64,000 nt of DNA from Leisingera sp. JC1 (GTDB lineage Bacteria > Pseudomonadota > Alphaproteobacteria > Rhodobacterales > Rhodobacteraceae): NCBI RefSeq assembly GCF_001679925.1, contig NZ_LYUZ01000103.1:138359-202358 (forward strand), written 5' to 3'. This document shows positions 26,025-36,634 of this stretch, piece after piece. Below the pieces are notes generated by a model. The model searched no databases. It was not told the origin of the DNA and saw nothing but the letters and a program-made list of their open reading frames with translations. Position 1 is the stretch's first letter, and every line of letters starts with the position of its first letter. The position numbers were made by a program, and so were the translations under genes.

Positions 26025-27500
26025 TCAGTTCACCGGTTTAACCGTTTCCTGAATCTCGCTCTCTGCATCCTCGGCGTCTTCGACAATCTCCGCATCCTCG
26101 ACCGGTTCCGCGCTTTTGTCCTCAAGTGCGCCCGTGATCAGCGGCAGCATGTGTGCGGCAGCCACGCTGGCCACCTCCGGCGTCTCCGGCCGCTTCCAGG
26201 ACAGGGTGTCAAAACTGGAGCAATGCTCGCAGACCGGCGCCCATTCGGCATGTATGTGGTTGCAGCTGTCGCAGACCCACTGGGGCCCGCGCGGTGCGGT
26301 CAGCGCCTTGGCCAGCCAGCCCTGCACCACCTTGTCGCTCGCGCCCTCGCCGCGCTCGATCGCGGCCATCAGCGTCAGCGCGCGGGCATCCGGCGCCCGT
26401 TTTGCCAGATCATGCAGCCAGCGGCGGGCTTCGGGGAAATCCTCGGCCACGATGTTCAGCTCCGCCATCACCAGCCGGGTCTCATCGTTCAGCGGCTTGA
26501 TACGTGCCAGTTGATCGAACCGTTTGACGCGTTCAGCGGCGGTTTCCTCCGGTTCGATTTCAGCAAAGGCGTGGGCCAGATCCGGGTGCGGCTGGCTTTC
26601 CCAGGCTTTCTTCAAGAGCCGCACAGCCGGGCGCTTCTTGCCTTTGGCGATATAGGCGCGGGCCGCCATAGCAGCAGCCGGGACCAGATCCGGCGACAGG
26701 CGGTTGGCCTCGATCGCCTGTTCCTGCTGCTCAACCGTCGCGCCTTCGTCCAGCACCCCCTTGGAGGCCGACAAGGCCAGAACCGCATCGCGGCGCTTGT
26801 ACACATCGCGCGGCAGGGTGCCGGTCTTAAGCTTGGTCGACAGCGTCTTGCGCGCGCCTGCCCAATCCTCAGCCTGGGCTTGCAGACGCAGCAGCGTGTC
26901 CTGAACCTCTTCATGCTTAGGACGCAATGCCAGCGCCTTTTCGGCCAGCTGGCGGGCGGTATCCGTATCGCCCTCGGACAGCTTCTGCTTCATGATCCCG
27001 CGCACGCCGACAAAGCGGGTCGGCTGGTTCGCCAGAAGGCGCTTGTACGCCTCAGCAGCCTTGTGGGTATCGCCGCTCATCTCAGCCGCCTGGGCCACCA
27101 GCAGATCGGTCAGTTCCGGCTTCTGCAGATACTTCTCCGCCCGCGCGGCCTTGGCCAGTGCCAGGCGCCCCTCGCCGGAGGCCAGAGCCATCAGACCGTC
27201 TGACAGCGCCTGATAGCCTTTACGCTCGCGGCCCTTGTCCCAATAGCGCGACAGGGCGGTTTCATCGCCATTCAGGAAATGCAAGGTGGCAACCAGCAGC
27301 GACAGCAGCTTCAGGAACAGCCAAAGGCCCACAACCAGCACGCCCAGCGCGATGACTGATTGCAGCGCGCCAAGGGTGTATTCCGTGCCGGCAACGGTGA
27401 TCTGCACCCCGCCGGCTGTTTCCATCAGCAGGCCTGCACCAAAGGCCAGAAGCGCGACGATTGAGACAAATACGAGGATCTTCAACAACGACCAGAGCAT
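26025..27500 (-). CDS. hemY: HemY-type TPR membrane protein
   Basis: A 491-residue inner-membrane protein. Two N-terminal transmembrane helices (about 5-25 and 42-62) are followed by the HemY N domain and TPR-like repeats, ending in an acidic tail (Glu/Asp/Val-rich, last 45 residues). A CDSCNH...CEHCSS region near residue 410 resembles a zinc ribbon. This is the X/HemY protein of heme operons, not the oxidase of the same name in Gram-positives. I used ATG at 27500. It lies 10 bases after the mitofilin-like gene, in the order hemD - mitofilin-like - hemY. Confidence 0.88.
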   Translation of the reverse strand: MLWSLLKILVFVSIVALLAFGAGLLMETAGGVQITVAGTEYTLGALQSVIALGVLVVGLWLFLKLLSLLVATLHFLNGDETALSRYWDKGRERKGYQALSDGLMALASGEGRLALAKAARAEKYLQKPELTDLLVAQAAEMSGDTHKAAEAYKRLLANQPTRFVGVRGIMKQKLSEGDTDTARQLAEKALALRPKHEEVQDTLLRLQAQAEDWAGARKTLSTKLKTGTLPRDVYKRRDAVLALSASKGVLDEGATVEQQEQAIEANRLSPDLVPAAAMAARAYIAKGKKRPAVRLLKKAWESQPHPDLAHAFAEIEPEETAAERVKRFDQLARIKPLNDETRLVMAELNIVAEDFPEARRWLHDLAKRAPDARALTLMAAIERGEGASDKVVQGWLAKALTAPRGPQWVCDSCNHIHAEWAPVCEHCSSFDTLSWKRPETPEVASVAAAHMLPLITGALEDKSAEPVEDAEIVEDAEDAESEIQETVKPVN

Positions 27501-27510
27501 GGCGGCTTCC

Positions 27511-28846
<1,336 letters not shown>

Positions 28847-28897
28847 GCCGGCCTCCCCCTCGATTCCTAAAATACATTCCTGCGAACACGCTGGACC

Positions 28898-29623
28898 CTA
28901 CTCCGCGCGCCCCCTGTCCTCAAGCCGGGACAGCTGCGCTGCGGCATCAAGGACAGCTGCCGCCATGGCCGGTGCATCCGGGGCCTTACTTACGCGCAAC
29001 GCCTTGCAATTCAAGCCTTTCAGCGGTTCTGCAACCGCCTCGCTAAAGGCAATCAGATACAAATGCGAGCCATCCCCGCAGAGATTGGCAAAATGGCGCG
29101 CAGTCCTGGGTGAAAATAGCGGCACGATCACATCATTTTGCGCAGAAAGCACGGTTTGCGCCTCCTCCGTAAGCGGCAGAAGCACCTGATCATACACGAT
29201 TTGCTCGCCGCAGGGGAGGCCTGCATCCGTCAGACGCTGGGCAATACTGCCGCGGGCATGGGCACCGCGCAGATGCAAAAGGGGTGCCTCCGGCCGCCTT
29301 TGCATAAGGGTCGCCGCCAATTCATCCGCACAGGTGCCCAGCGCCTCCGCCTGCCAGCCCAATTCCGCCGCTGCCTGTGCCGTGCGTTCCCCGACGCAAT
29401 AGGCAGGCAACCGAACCGCCGTTTCACGTGAAGCGGCCTCAACGCCGTTGGCTGAGGTGAAGATCACGCCCTTGATGCCTTGCATCCTGACAGGTGCCTG
29501 AACCACCTGGATCTCCATCAGCGGCGCATAGATCACCTGCAGCCCGGCCAGCGCCTCAGCAGGCAAGCTGGCGGCAAACCGCTCTGCCGCTTCCAGCGGG
29601 CGTGTCATCAGCAATGGCACCAT
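28898..29623 (-). CDS. hemD: Uroporphyrinogen-III synthase HemD
   Basis: A 241-residue enzyme that closes and inverts ring D of hydroxymethylbilane. It shows the low-conservation HemD pattern: an N-terminal LLMTRPLEAAERFAASL, then VIFTSANGVEAASRE, and FSPRTARHFANL in the C-terminal half. I chose ATG at 29623; an ATG 31 codons earlier adds a Pro/Gly-rich stretch unlike the family. It is the first gene of hemD - mitofilin-like - hemY, divergent from tsaD. No hemC is in the window. Confidence 0.88.
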   Translation of the reverse strand: MVPLLMTRPLEAAERFAASLPAEALAGLQVIYAPLMEIQVVQAPVRMQGIKGVIFTSANGVEAASRETAVRLPAYCVGERTAQAAAELGWQAEALGTCADELAATLMQRRPEAPLLHLRGAHARGSIAQRLTDAGLPCGEQIVYDQVLLPLTEEAQTVLSAQNDVIVPLFSPRTARHFANLCGDGSHLYLIAFSEAVAEPLKGLNCKALRVSKAPDAPAMAAAVLDAAAQLSRLEDRGRAE

Positions 29624-29697
29624 CGCAGGGCTCCCGGGATTGTTTGCACCCCGCTTCGGTGGTAGCCCCGGCAACAATTTGATGCAACGGTAAGGCC

Positions 29698-30795
29698 ATG
29701 ACAAAGACCCTGACAATTCTGGGATTGGAAAGCAGCTGCGACGACACCGCCGCCGCCGTGGTGCGGCAGGCAGAGGGCGGGCAGCCTGAGGTTCTGTCCT
29801 CGGTCGTTTTCGGCCAGACCGAGCTGCACAGTGCCTTTGGCGGCGTGGTGCCGGAAATTGCCGCCCGCGCCCACGCCGAAAAGCTGGACATCTGCGTCCG
29901 CGATGCGCTGGCAGAGGCCGGGCTGAGCCTGAAGGACATGGATGCAGTGGCCGTCACGGCCGGCCCGGGTCTAATCGGCGGCGTGATGTCCGGTGTGATG
30001 TGCGCCAAGGGGATTGCCGCCGCAACCGGCCTGCCCCTCATTGGCGTGAACCACCTGGCAGGCCACGCACTGACACCGCGGCTGACGGATGGGATCATCT
30101 ATCCCTATCTGATGCTGCTGGTGTCCGGCGGCCACTGCCAGTACCTGCTGGTGCGCGGGCCGGAGGACTTCACCCGGCTGGGCGGCACCATCGACGACGC
30201 GCCGGGCGAGGCCTTTGACAAGACCGCCCGCCTGCTTGGCCTGCCGCAACCCGGCGGACCGTCGGTGCAGGCTGAAGCGGAACAGGGTGATCCCAAGCGG
30301 TTCCGCTTTCCCCGGCCCTTGCTGGACCGGCCCGATTGCAACCTGTCGTTCTCGGGGCTGAAAACCGCGCTGATGCGGATGCGGGACCAGATCGTAGCGG
30401 AAAAAGGCGGGCTGACACGGCAGGACCGCGCCGACCTCTGTGCCGGATTTCAGGATGCGGTGGTGGATACATTGGCCGAGAAAACCCGCCGCGCGATCCG
30501 TCTGTATATGGAAGAACAGCCAGCGCAGCCAACCATCGCGGTGGCTGGCGGGGTGGCCGCAAACACAGCCATCCGGGCAGCATTAGAGACAGTGTGTGCG
30601 GAGGCAGGCGCTGCCTTTACCGCGCCGCCGCTGCGGCTGTGCACCGACAATGCCGCGATGATCGCCTATGCAGGGCTGGAGCGGTTCAAGGCGGGTGCGC
30701 GCGACGGGCTGGACCTGACCGCCCGCCCCCGCTGGCCGCTGGATCAAAGCAGCCCGGCATTGATCGGCTCCGGCCGGAAAGGAGCGAAGGCATGA
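29698..30795 (+). CDS. tsaD: tRNA N6-threonylcarbamoyladenosine transferase TsaD
   Basis: A 365-residue ASKHA-fold protein that transfers the threonylcarbamoyl group to A37 of ANN-decoding tRNAs. The family start [16 protein letters not shown], metal-binding histidines in ARAHAEKLD and HLAGHAL, the GGHCQYLLV segment and a C-terminal [12 protein letters not shown] are visible. Its partner TsaE is encoded at 41.1 kb. The stop overlaps gpsA by 4 bases (ATGA). Confidence 0.97.
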   Translation: MTKTLTILGLESSCDDTAAAVVRQAEGGQPEVLSSVVFGQTELHSAFGGVVPEIAARAHAEKLDICVRDALAEAGLSLKDMDAVAVTAGPGLIGGVMSGVMCAKGIAAATGLPLIGVNHLAGHALTPRLTDGIIYPYLMLLVSGGHCQYLLVRGPEDFTRLGGTIDDAPGEAFDKTARLLGLPQPGGPSVQAEAEQGDPKRFRFPRPLLDRPDCNLSFSGLKTALMRMRDQIVAEKGGLTRQDRADLCAGFQDAVVDTLAEKTRRAIRLYMEEQPAQPTIAVAGGVAANTAIRAALETVCAEAGAAFTAPPLRLCTDNAAMIAYAGLERFKAGARDGLDLTARPRWPLDQSSPALIGSGRKGAKA

Positions 30796-31754
30796 GCATT
30801 TCGGTACTGGGTTCGGGCGCCTTTGGCACCGCGCTGGCCATTTCGCTGGCGGGGAACGGCCCGGTGACCCTGTGGGCGCGCAACCCGGTGAAGGCGCAGG
30901 CAATGCAAGACAGCCGCCGCAACGGCACCCGCCTGCCCGGTGTGGCGCTGCCGGAAGACCTCTCCGTCACCGCGGATTTTGCCGAGGCCTGCAAGTCCGA
31001 AGTCTTGCTCCTGGCGGTGCCGATGCAGACTCTGCGCGGTGTGCTGGAGGCGTACAAGGATCACCTGGCAGGAAAAACGCTTGTTGCCTGCTGCAAGGGC
31101 ATTGAGCTGGAGACCGGGCTTGGCCCGGTTGCCGTCATCCGCGAACTTCTGCCGGATGCGCAGGCCGCACTGTTGACCGGGCCGAGCTTTGCGGCTGACA
31201 TCGCCCGCGGTTTGCCAACCGCGCTGACGCTGGCGTGCGGGGATGCGGAACTGGGCAAGGACCTGCAGGAGCAGCTGACCACCGCCAACCTGCGCCTTTA
31301 CCGGACAACGGACACCATCGGCGCGGAAATCGGCGGAGCGCTGAAGAACGTGATGGCTATCGCCTGCGGCGCCGTCATCGGCGCGGGCCTCGGCGACAGC
31401 GCCCGTGCAGCGCTGATGACCCGCGGCTATGCGGAGATGCAGCGGATGGCGCTGGCCAGCGGTGCCCAGCCGGAAACCCTGGCCGGGCTTTCGGGGTTCG
31501 GCGACTTGGCGCTGACCTGTACCTCGGATCTGTCGCGCAATTACAGGCTGGGCCTGTCCATCGGCCGGAGCGAGGATTTCGACCCCAGCATCACGGTGGA
31601 AGGCGCCGCCACCGCGCGGGCCGTGGCAGAGCAGGCGCAGCGGATGGCCTTGGATATGCCGGTCACGCTCACGGTAACCAATTTAGTAGATCAGCGCTTG
31701 ACGATCAGCGAGGCAGCGGCACATTTGCTTAAAAGACCATTAAAAGAGGAATAA
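30792..31754 (+). CDS. gpsA: Glycerol-3-phosphate dehydrogenase [NAD(P)+] GpsA
   Basis: A 320-residue enzyme making sn-glycerol 3-phosphate from dihydroxyacetone phosphate for phospholipid synthesis. An N-terminal Rossmann motif ([12 protein letters not shown]), the catalytic-lysine region [13 protein letters not shown] and [19 protein letters not shown] are present. The ATG at 30792 overlaps the tsaD stop; longer in-frame reading lies wholly within tsaD and was rejected. It is followed by a YciI gene after one base. Confidence 0.97.
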   Translation: MSISVLGSGAFGTALAISLAGNGPVTLWARNPVKAQAMQDSRRNGTRLPGVALPEDLSVTADFAEACKSEVLLLAVPMQTLRGVLEAYKDHLAGKTLVACCKGIELETGLGPVAVIRELLPDAQAALLTGPSFAADIARGLPTALTLACGDAELGKDLQEQLTTANLRLYRTTDTIGAEIGGALKNVMAIACGAVIGAGLGDSARAALMTRGYAEMQRMALASGAQPETLAGLSGFGDLALTCTSDLSRNYRLGLSIGRSEDFDPSITVEGAATARAVAEQAQRMALDMPVTLTVTNLVDQRLTISEAAAHLLKRPLKEE

Positions 31755-31755
31755 A

Positions 31756-32028
31756 ATGCTCATCGCATTGATCGCCCGCGACAAACCCGGCCATTTGCAG
31801 ACCCGGCTCGACAACCGTGACGCCCATCTGGCCTATATCAACGACACTGGCGCCGTGGCGCAGGCAGGCCCGCTCTTGGATCAGGATGGCAATATGGCCG
31901 GTTCCCTGGTTATTCTGGACGTCGAAGACATGGCAGCGGGCGAGGCTTGGGCCGAGAATGACCCCTACAACAAGGCCGGGCTGTTTGAAGCTGTCGAATT
32001 GATCACCTGGAAAAAGGTCATCGGCTGA
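31756..32028 (+). CDS. YciI-family protein
   Basis: A 90-residue ferredoxin-like-fold protein of the YciI family, with the pattern MLIALIARDKPGHLQTRLDN, then RDAHLAYI, a central AGPLLDQDGNMAGSLVILDV and ENDPYNKAGLFE. The His and Asp of the putative active site are retained. The biochemical role of most YciI proteins is unknown. It sits one base after gpsA and shares a TGATG with the EVE gene, so it is probably co-transcribed. Confidence 0.88.
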   Translation: MLIALIARDKPGHLQTRLDNRDAHLAYINDTGAVAQAGPLLDQDGNMAGSLVILDVEDMAAGEAWAENDPYNKAGLFEAVELITWKKVIG

Positions 32029-32450
32029 TGCGCTACTGGCTGTTCAAATCCGAACCTTCCACTTGGAGCTGGGATGACCAGGTTGCCAAGGGCGATGCGG
32101 GGGAGGAATGGGACGGCGTGCGCAACTATCAGGCGCGCAACTTCATGCGCGAGATGAAAATCGGCGACCGTGGGTTCTTCTATCATTCGCAGAAAGAGAA
32201 ATCCGTGGTCGGCATCGTTGAAGTCTGCGCTGAGGCGCATCCCGACAGCACCACCGTTGATGAGCGCTGGGAATGCGTGGACATCAAGGCGGTGCGCCCC
32301 TTTGCCAAGCCGGTCAGCCTGGACCAGATCAAGGCCGACCCGCGGCTGGAGGAAATGGTGCTAGTGAAAAACTCCCGCCTGTCGGTGCAGCCGGTGAGCG
32401 AGGCGGAATGGGGTGCCATCTGCGCGCTGGGGGAGACAGACCCCACCTAA
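32028..32450 (+). CDS. EVE-domain protein
   Basis: A 140-residue single EVE (PUA-like) domain protein. Typical features are RYWLFKSEPSTWSWDDQVAK, WDGVRNYQARNFMREMKIGD and FFYHSQKEKSVVGIVEV. EVE domains bind modified bases in DNA or RNA. A stand-alone bacterial EVE protein of this length is a common housekeeping-type gene of unproven role. It is the last gene of tsaD-gpsA-yciI-EVE. No restriction or defence genes adjoin it, so a defence role is not supported here. Confidence 0.9.
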   Translation: MRYWLFKSEPSTWSWDDQVAKGDAGEEWDGVRNYQARNFMREMKIGDRGFFYHSQKEKSVVGIVEVCAEAHPDSTTVDERWECVDIKAVRPFAKPVSLDQIKADPRLEEMVLVKNSRLSVQPVSEAEWGAICALGETDPT

Positions 32451-32496
32451 TCTGCCACTCTGCTCTCAAGTGGCTGAAACCATTGAGGAGAGCATC

Positions 32497-32892
32497 ATGG
32501 GATTTCTAAGCGTGATTGTTGCGGCGGCGGCTGCGTTTGGCCTTGGGGCCGCGTATTACGGTGCCCTTGCCAAGCCCTGGGTCGAGGCTTCTGGCGTCGA
32601 ATGCGACGAGACCGGAAAGCCGAAAGGCGGGCAAAGCCCGATGATCTTTGCCATGGCCTTTGTGTTGCAGTTGATCGTCGTCGGCATGATGCGCCATGTC
32701 TTCAGCCTGTCCGGCATTGACACCCTGGGTGCGGGGCTGGTCGGCGGCGCGGGCATCGGCCTGTTTTTCATCAGCCCCTGGATTGCGCTCAATAACATGT
32801 ACGGAATGCGACCGGTGAAACTGACGCTGATTGATGGCGGTTATGCCACTCTGGCCTGCGCGGCGGCCGGTCTGGTGCTGACGCTGTTTTGA
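32497..32892 (+). CDS. DUF1761-family membrane protein
   Basis: A 131-residue protein with four predicted transmembrane helices, ending AAAGLVLTLF. The pattern (N-terminal helix with GAAYYGALAKPW, a polar GGQSP loop and a WIALNNMYGMRP segment) fits DUF1761, whose function is unknown. I chose ATG at 32497, preceded by GAGGAG. It begins 46 bases after the EVE gene and is followed by a strong hairpin. Confidence 0.8.
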   Translation: MGFLSVIVAAAAAFGLGAAYYGALAKPWVEASGVECDETGKPKGGQSPMIFAMAFVLQLIVVGMMRHVFSLSGIDTLGAGLVGGAGIGLFFISPWIALNNMYGMRPVKLTLIDGGYATLACAAAGLVLTLF

Positions 32893-33276
32893 GCGGTCAC
32901 CCTTCTGAAATGAAAAAGGGAAGGACCTGAGGACAATCAGGACCTTCCCTTCCACCCCGCGTGCTCCACTATCCACCACACGCGTATGAAAATCTGGTTC
33001 CTGGCCGTCCTGGCCGGTTTCTTAGGTATAGGCCGTCCAGCGCCGATTCCGCAAAACAATAACCCGGACAATGCGAGCTAAATCAGAAGAGACGGGAAGC
33101 AATCCGGAAGGTTTCATCTTCCGGTATTGCCAGCTGAGCCGCGTCCTTCCTCCGGGTCCGCAGCTCCAGATCCCTCAATCGCGTTGCCGCCGCCTTTCAC
33201 TGCCAGAGCGGATGCCTTTCCGGACCAGGGACCTATATCGAGGCCTGCGTACCAGTGACACGGAGGAGGTTATCCT
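32893..33276. other. 384-bp spacer after the DUF1761 gene
   Basis: Holds the terminator at 32916-32951 and, at its right end, the upstream region of the DUF4242-like gene. An 84-codon frame at 33071-33325 has no recognisable features. I see no RNA gene or repeat. Confidence 0.5.
32916..32951 (+). terminator. Terminator-like hairpin after the DUF1761 gene
   Basis: Long inverted repeat (AAGGGAAGG with CCTTCCCTT, extended inward by CCTGA/TCAGG past a mispaired A). The T-run is short, so it could also stabilise the 3' end. Confidence 0.65.
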
Positions 33277-33549
33277 ATGCAAAGGTTTCTCATTGAACGG
33301 GACATCCCGAAGGTCGGCAGCATGAGCGGTGAAGAACTTGGCGGCGCGGCGCGCACCTCAAATGACGCGCTGGCCAAACTGGCCCCCCAGGTCCAATGGC
33401 AGCACTCCTACGTTGCCGGCGACAAAACATTCTGCATTTACCTGGCCGACTCCGAAGACGCGATACATGAACACGCGAAGCTGAGCGGCTTTCCGGCCAG
33501 TAAGATCACCAGAATCGAAACTGTCATCGACCCCACCACCGGCAATTAG
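33277..33549 (+). CDS. DUF4242-like small protein
   Basis: A 90-residue ferredoxin-like protein. Its pattern MQRFLIERDIPKVGSMSGEE, then VQWQHSYVAGDKTFCIYLAD and EHAKLSGFPASKI matches the DUF4242 (SCO4226-type) family. A streptomycete relative has been described as binding nickel; metal binding here is only possible. A GGAGG lies 9 bases before the ATG. It is monocistronic, facing ahcY across a shared hairpin. Confidence 0.8.
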   Translation: MQRFLIERDIPKVGSMSGEELGGAARTSNDALAKLAPQVQWQHSYVAGDKTFCIYLADSEDAIHEHAKLSGFPASKITRIETVIDPTTGN

Positions 33550-33566
33550 GGTCAGGCAAAGAAGAA

Positions 33567-33590
33567 CGCCGCCGGATTTCCCCGGCGGCG
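33567..33590. terminator. Hairpin between convergent DUF4242-like gene and ahcY
   Basis: Perfect 9-bp stem CGCCGCCGG/CCGGCGGCG with a 6-base loop. The T-runs on both sides are weak. Confidence 0.6.
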
Positions 33591-33614
33591 CTGTATTGTG
33601 TTCTGCTTTTCCGC

Positions 33615-35003
33615 TTAGTAGCGGTAGTGCTCCGGCTTGAACGGGCCCTCCGGCTTGACGCCGATATAGGCGGCCTGCTCAGCGCTCAGCTGGGTCAGCT
33701 TAACGCCGATGCGGCCCAGGTGCAGGCGGGCGACTTTCTCGTCCAGATGCTTGGGCAGGATGTAGACGTCGTTTTCGTAGTGATCGCCGCGGGTCCACAG
33801 TTCGATCTGAGCCAGCACCTGGTTGGTGAAGGACGCCGACATCACAAACGACGGGTGGCCGGTGGCGTTGCCGAGGTTCAGCAGGCGGCCTTCAGACAAC
33901 AGGATGATGCGGTTGCCAGAGGGCATCTCGATCATGTCGACCTGGTCCTTGATGTTGGTCCATTTGTGGTTGCGCAGGCTGGCGACCTGGATTTCGTTGT
34001 CGAAGTGGCCGATGTTGCCAACAATCGCCATGTCCTTCATCTCGCGCATGTGCTCGATGCGGATCACGTCTTTGTTGCCGGTAGTGGTGATGAAGATGTC
34101 GGCGGAGCCAACCTCTTCTTCCAGCAGCACCACTTCGAACCCGTCCATCGCGGCCTGCAGGGCGCAGATCGGGTCGGCCTCGGTCACCTTCACACGGGCG
34201 CCGGCGCCGCGCAGGGAGGCTGCGGAACCTTTGCCCACGTCGCCATAGCCGCAGACCACGGCAACCTTGCCGGCCATCATGGTGTCAGTGGCGCGGCGGA
34301 TGCCGTCGACCAGCGATTCCTTGCAGCCGTATTTGTTGTCGAACTTCGACTTGGTGACCGAGTCGTTCACGTTGATCGCCGGGAACGGCAGCTGGCCGTT
34401 TTTCTGCAGCTCATACAGGCGGTGAACGCCGGTGGTGGTTTCCTCAGAGACACCCAGGATGGCATCGCGGGTCTTGGTGAACCAGCCCGGGGAGGCTTCC
34501 ATGCGCTTCAGGATCTGCGCCTTGATGACCGCTTCTTCCTCGGACTGCGGCACCGGGATGATGTCTTCGCCGGCTTCGGCGCGGGCGCCCAGAAGCACAT
34601 AAAGGGTGGCGTCGCCGCCGTCGTCCAGGATCAGGTTCGCGCCTTCGGGGAACATGAAGGATTTGTCGAGGTAGTCCCAATGCTCTTCCAGGGTCTGGCC
34701 CTTGATCGCAAAAACCGGAATGCCGGCTTCGGCGATTGCTGCGGCGGCGTGGTCCTGGGTCGAGAAGATGTTGCAGGAGGCCCAGCGCACGTCCGCGCCC
34801 AGCGCTACAAGCGTTTCAATCAGAACCGCGGTCTGAATGGTCATGTGCAGCGAGCCGACAATACGCGCGCCTTTCAGCGGTTTGGTTTCGCCGTATTCCT
34901 CGCGCAGCGCCATCAGGCCCGGCATTTCGGTTTCGGCGATGTCCAGCTCCTTGCGGCCAAAGCCTGCCAGCGCGATGTCCTTGACGATATAATCCCCGGC
35001 CAT
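33615..35003 (-). CDS. ahcY: Adenosylhomocysteinase AhcY
   Basis: A 462-residue NAD-dependent enzyme splitting S-adenosylhomocysteine into adenosine and homocysteine. Family segments include [40 protein letters not shown], the NAD-binding [20 protein letters not shown] and the C-terminal FKPEHYRY. I chose ATG at 35003; 16 upstream codons are not conserved-looking. The spacer upstream shows no recognisable SAH riboswitch. A 473-codon open frame on the opposite strand is a compositional shadow. Confidence 0.97.
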   Translation of the reverse strand: MAGDYIVKDIALAGFGRKELDIAETEMPGLMALREEYGETKPLKGARIVGSLHMTIQTAVLIETLVALGADVRWASCNIFSTQDHAAAAIAEAGIPVFAIKGQTLEEHWDYLDKSFMFPEGANLILDDGGDATLYVLLGARAEAGEDIIPVPQSEEEAVIKAQILKRMEASPGWFTKTRDAILGVSEETTTGVHRLYELQKNGQLPFPAINVNDSVTKSKFDNKYGCKESLVDGIRRATDTMMAGKVAVVCGYGDVGKGSAASLRGAGARVKVTEADPICALQAAMDGFEVVLLEEEVGSADIFITTTGNKDVIRIEHMREMKDMAIVGNIGHFDNEIQVASLRNHKWTNIKDQVDMIEMPSGNRIILLSEGRLLNLGNATGHPSFVMSASFTNQVLAQIELWTRGDHYENDVYILPKHLDEKVARLHLGRIGVKLTQLSAEQAAYIGVKPEGPFKPEHYRY

Positions 35004-35153
35004 AGTCTGCTCCATTCCGGTTACGAGTACACTTGCTGCAGGGCCTAGCACTGCAAAAGTTGATATTCAACGAAGATACCCGCAACCGGAGCCGATGGCT
35101 CAGGCTTTTCGTCATATGTCAGGCAGGAGGGGAAGCCTGTCAGGCGGCCAATG

Positions 35154-35468
35154 TCAGCTCGGCGTGCCTGGATCCGGCGCTTTTTCCGCAATGTGGAAAA
35201 ACGAGGATCCGGTTGCGACAACGCAGCTGATCCCGTTTGCATGAGTAACGAGAACCGTAAAGGTGCCGGTTTCATCCGACGACCAAACTTCTATCACTGT
35301 CGCTTCGGGGCGGCTTTTCTGCAATCCGCCGGCGGTCAGCCGTTCAGAGTATCCGCTTTCCAGTTTTTGCGTCATGACCTCGCGGTCGCCGCAGCTGGCC
35401 GCCAGTGCTGGCGGCGCTGTTGCTGCCATGCCGAACAACAGGGAAAGACCAAGTAGACGCTTGAACAT
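35154..35468 (-). CDS. Small exported protein of unknown function
   Basis: A 104-residue protein with a clear Sec signal (MFKRLLGLSLLFGMAATAPP, ending ALA). A short mature domain follows, containing two cysteines (in ASCGDRE and GISCVV) that could form a disulfide. I chose ATG at 35468, with AAGGAG 6 bases upstream; ten further in-frame codons upstream lack a site. It is probably periplasmic and monocistronic, upstream of ahcY on the same strand. No family was recognised. Confidence 0.7.
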   Translation of the reverse strand: MFKRLLGLSLLFGMAATAPPALAASCGDREVMTQKLESGYSERLTAGGLQKSRPEATVIEVWSSDETGTFTVLVTHANGISCVVATGSSFFHIAEKAPDPGTPS

Positions 35469-35700
35469 GACAAACTCCTTTCTGTTGCGTGCCACGTCGC
35501 AAAAGGGGTTTGCCGCAGGGAGGGGGCGGTGCCCCTTGTGTACCTATAATATTGGTGCGCGAGGAACCTTTTTCAAACTCACAAGGCGTAAACTGAGCGT
35601 ATTCTCATGTGTTCGCGCAAACACTCAGCAACCAGCAAGCATTGCCCGTCACAGCCCCAGAAGGTAGTCAAAGGACAGTGTGAAGCGACAGGAAAATCCC

Positions 35701-36297
35701 ATGCCCGCCAAACCCGCCCGCGCCTGGCAGCGAATGCTGTCCGGCCGCCGTCTGGACCTGCTGGATCCGACACCCGTGGATATCGAGATCGAAGATATTG
35801 CCCACGGTCTGGCTTTTGTGGCGCGCTGGAACGGCCAGACGATGGGGGATTTTGCCTATTCGGTCGCGGAGCATTCGCTGCTGGTCGAGGATATTTTCAG
35901 CCGGATGCAGCCCAAGGCACCGGTCAAATGGCGGCTGGCCGCGCTGCTGCATGATGCTCCGGAGTATGTGATTGGCGACATGATTTCCCCTGTGAAGGCC
36001 GCGGTTGGGCCGGGATACGGGGATCTGGATCAGCGGCTGACCGCGGCCATTCACCTGCGGTTCGGGCTTCCGGCGGCGCTGCCCAAAACGGTTAAGGCGC
36101 AGATCAAGCGGGCGGACAAAGTCAGCGCCTGGATGGAAGCGGTGCAGATCGCGGGGTTTTCAGAAGCGGAAGCCAGCAAGTTTTTTGGCCGTCCGAATGC
36201 TGAGGTTGCCAATGGCCTGGACATCCGCCTGCGCCCGCCGGTCGAGGTGCGGCAGGATTTCATTGCCCGGCACCAGGCACTGTTGCGGCAGATGTGA
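35701..36297 (+). CDS. HD-domain phosphohydrolase
   Basis: A 198-residue protein of the YfbR/HD type. Metal-binding HD motifs are visible in YSVAEHSLLVEDI (His), AALLHDAPEYVIGDMISPVK (His-Asp) and a later RADKVSAWMEA (Asp). Relatives are 5'-deoxynucleotidases or related phosphohydrolases; the substrate here cannot be read. ATG at 35701 is used; a GTG seven codons upstream (35680) with AAGGA before it is an alternative. It stands alone between a divergent exported protein and a convergent regA. Confidence 0.8.
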   Translation: MPAKPARAWQRMLSGRRLDLLDPTPVDIEIEDIAHGLAFVARWNGQTMGDFAYSVAEHSLLVEDIFSRMQPKAPVKWRLAALLHDAPEYVIGDMISPVKAAVGPGYGDLDQRLTAAIHLRFGLPAALPKTVKAQIKRADKVSAWMEAVQIAGFSEAEASKFFGRPNAEVANGLDIRLRPPVEVRQDFIARHQALLRQM

Positions 36298-36634
36298 CTG
36301 CAAAAAGCTTCTGCCCGGCCAGGACCGCTGCCCTGCCGGTGTTTCCAATCGTTATCCTGCTGCCTGTTCTGCGAAAAAGCGTATGCAAATCAAGTATGGC
36401 GGCGCCGCCAAGGGGCGGAGGCGGGACGGGAGTTTCCTCCCGCACGCGAAACGTCGTCTGTGCGTGCCCGTGCGAATGGGCCCTGTTCCAATGTGCCGGG
36501 GTGCCAGGCCCGGCGGTGACCGCGATCAATTGGGACTATGCCGCAGGCCGCTTAAGATCCCGTGAGACCAGCGTACGCAGGCTGCGCAACACCCTGCGGC
36601 TGACGGGCATAGCCCCTCATCTGAAGTGGAAGGC
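36298..36634. other. 337-bp spacer between the HD gene and regA
   Basis: Convergent spacer. A 146-codon plus-strand frame (36294-36734) runs into regA antisense and has an Arg/Cys/Pro-rich composition, so I do not call it. GC-rich palindromic bits could end transcripts, but no clear intrinsic terminator stands out. Confidence 0.4.

Noticed and set aside
32028-32450. EVE-domain protein as part of a defence system
   Set aside because: The neighbours are gpsA, YciI and DUF1761 genes, with no restriction, methylation or nuclease gene; the arrangement looks like housekeeping.
33627-35048. A 473-codon open frame opposite ahcY
   Set aside because: It is antisense to a highly conserved enzyme, its composition (Val/Gly/Ala/His-rich) is a shadow of high-GC codon use, and it resembles no family.
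35004-35153. Possible SAH riboswitch before ahcY
   Set aside because: The spacer lacks the conserved core of SAH or SAM/SAH riboswitches that I know; no supporting pairing was found.
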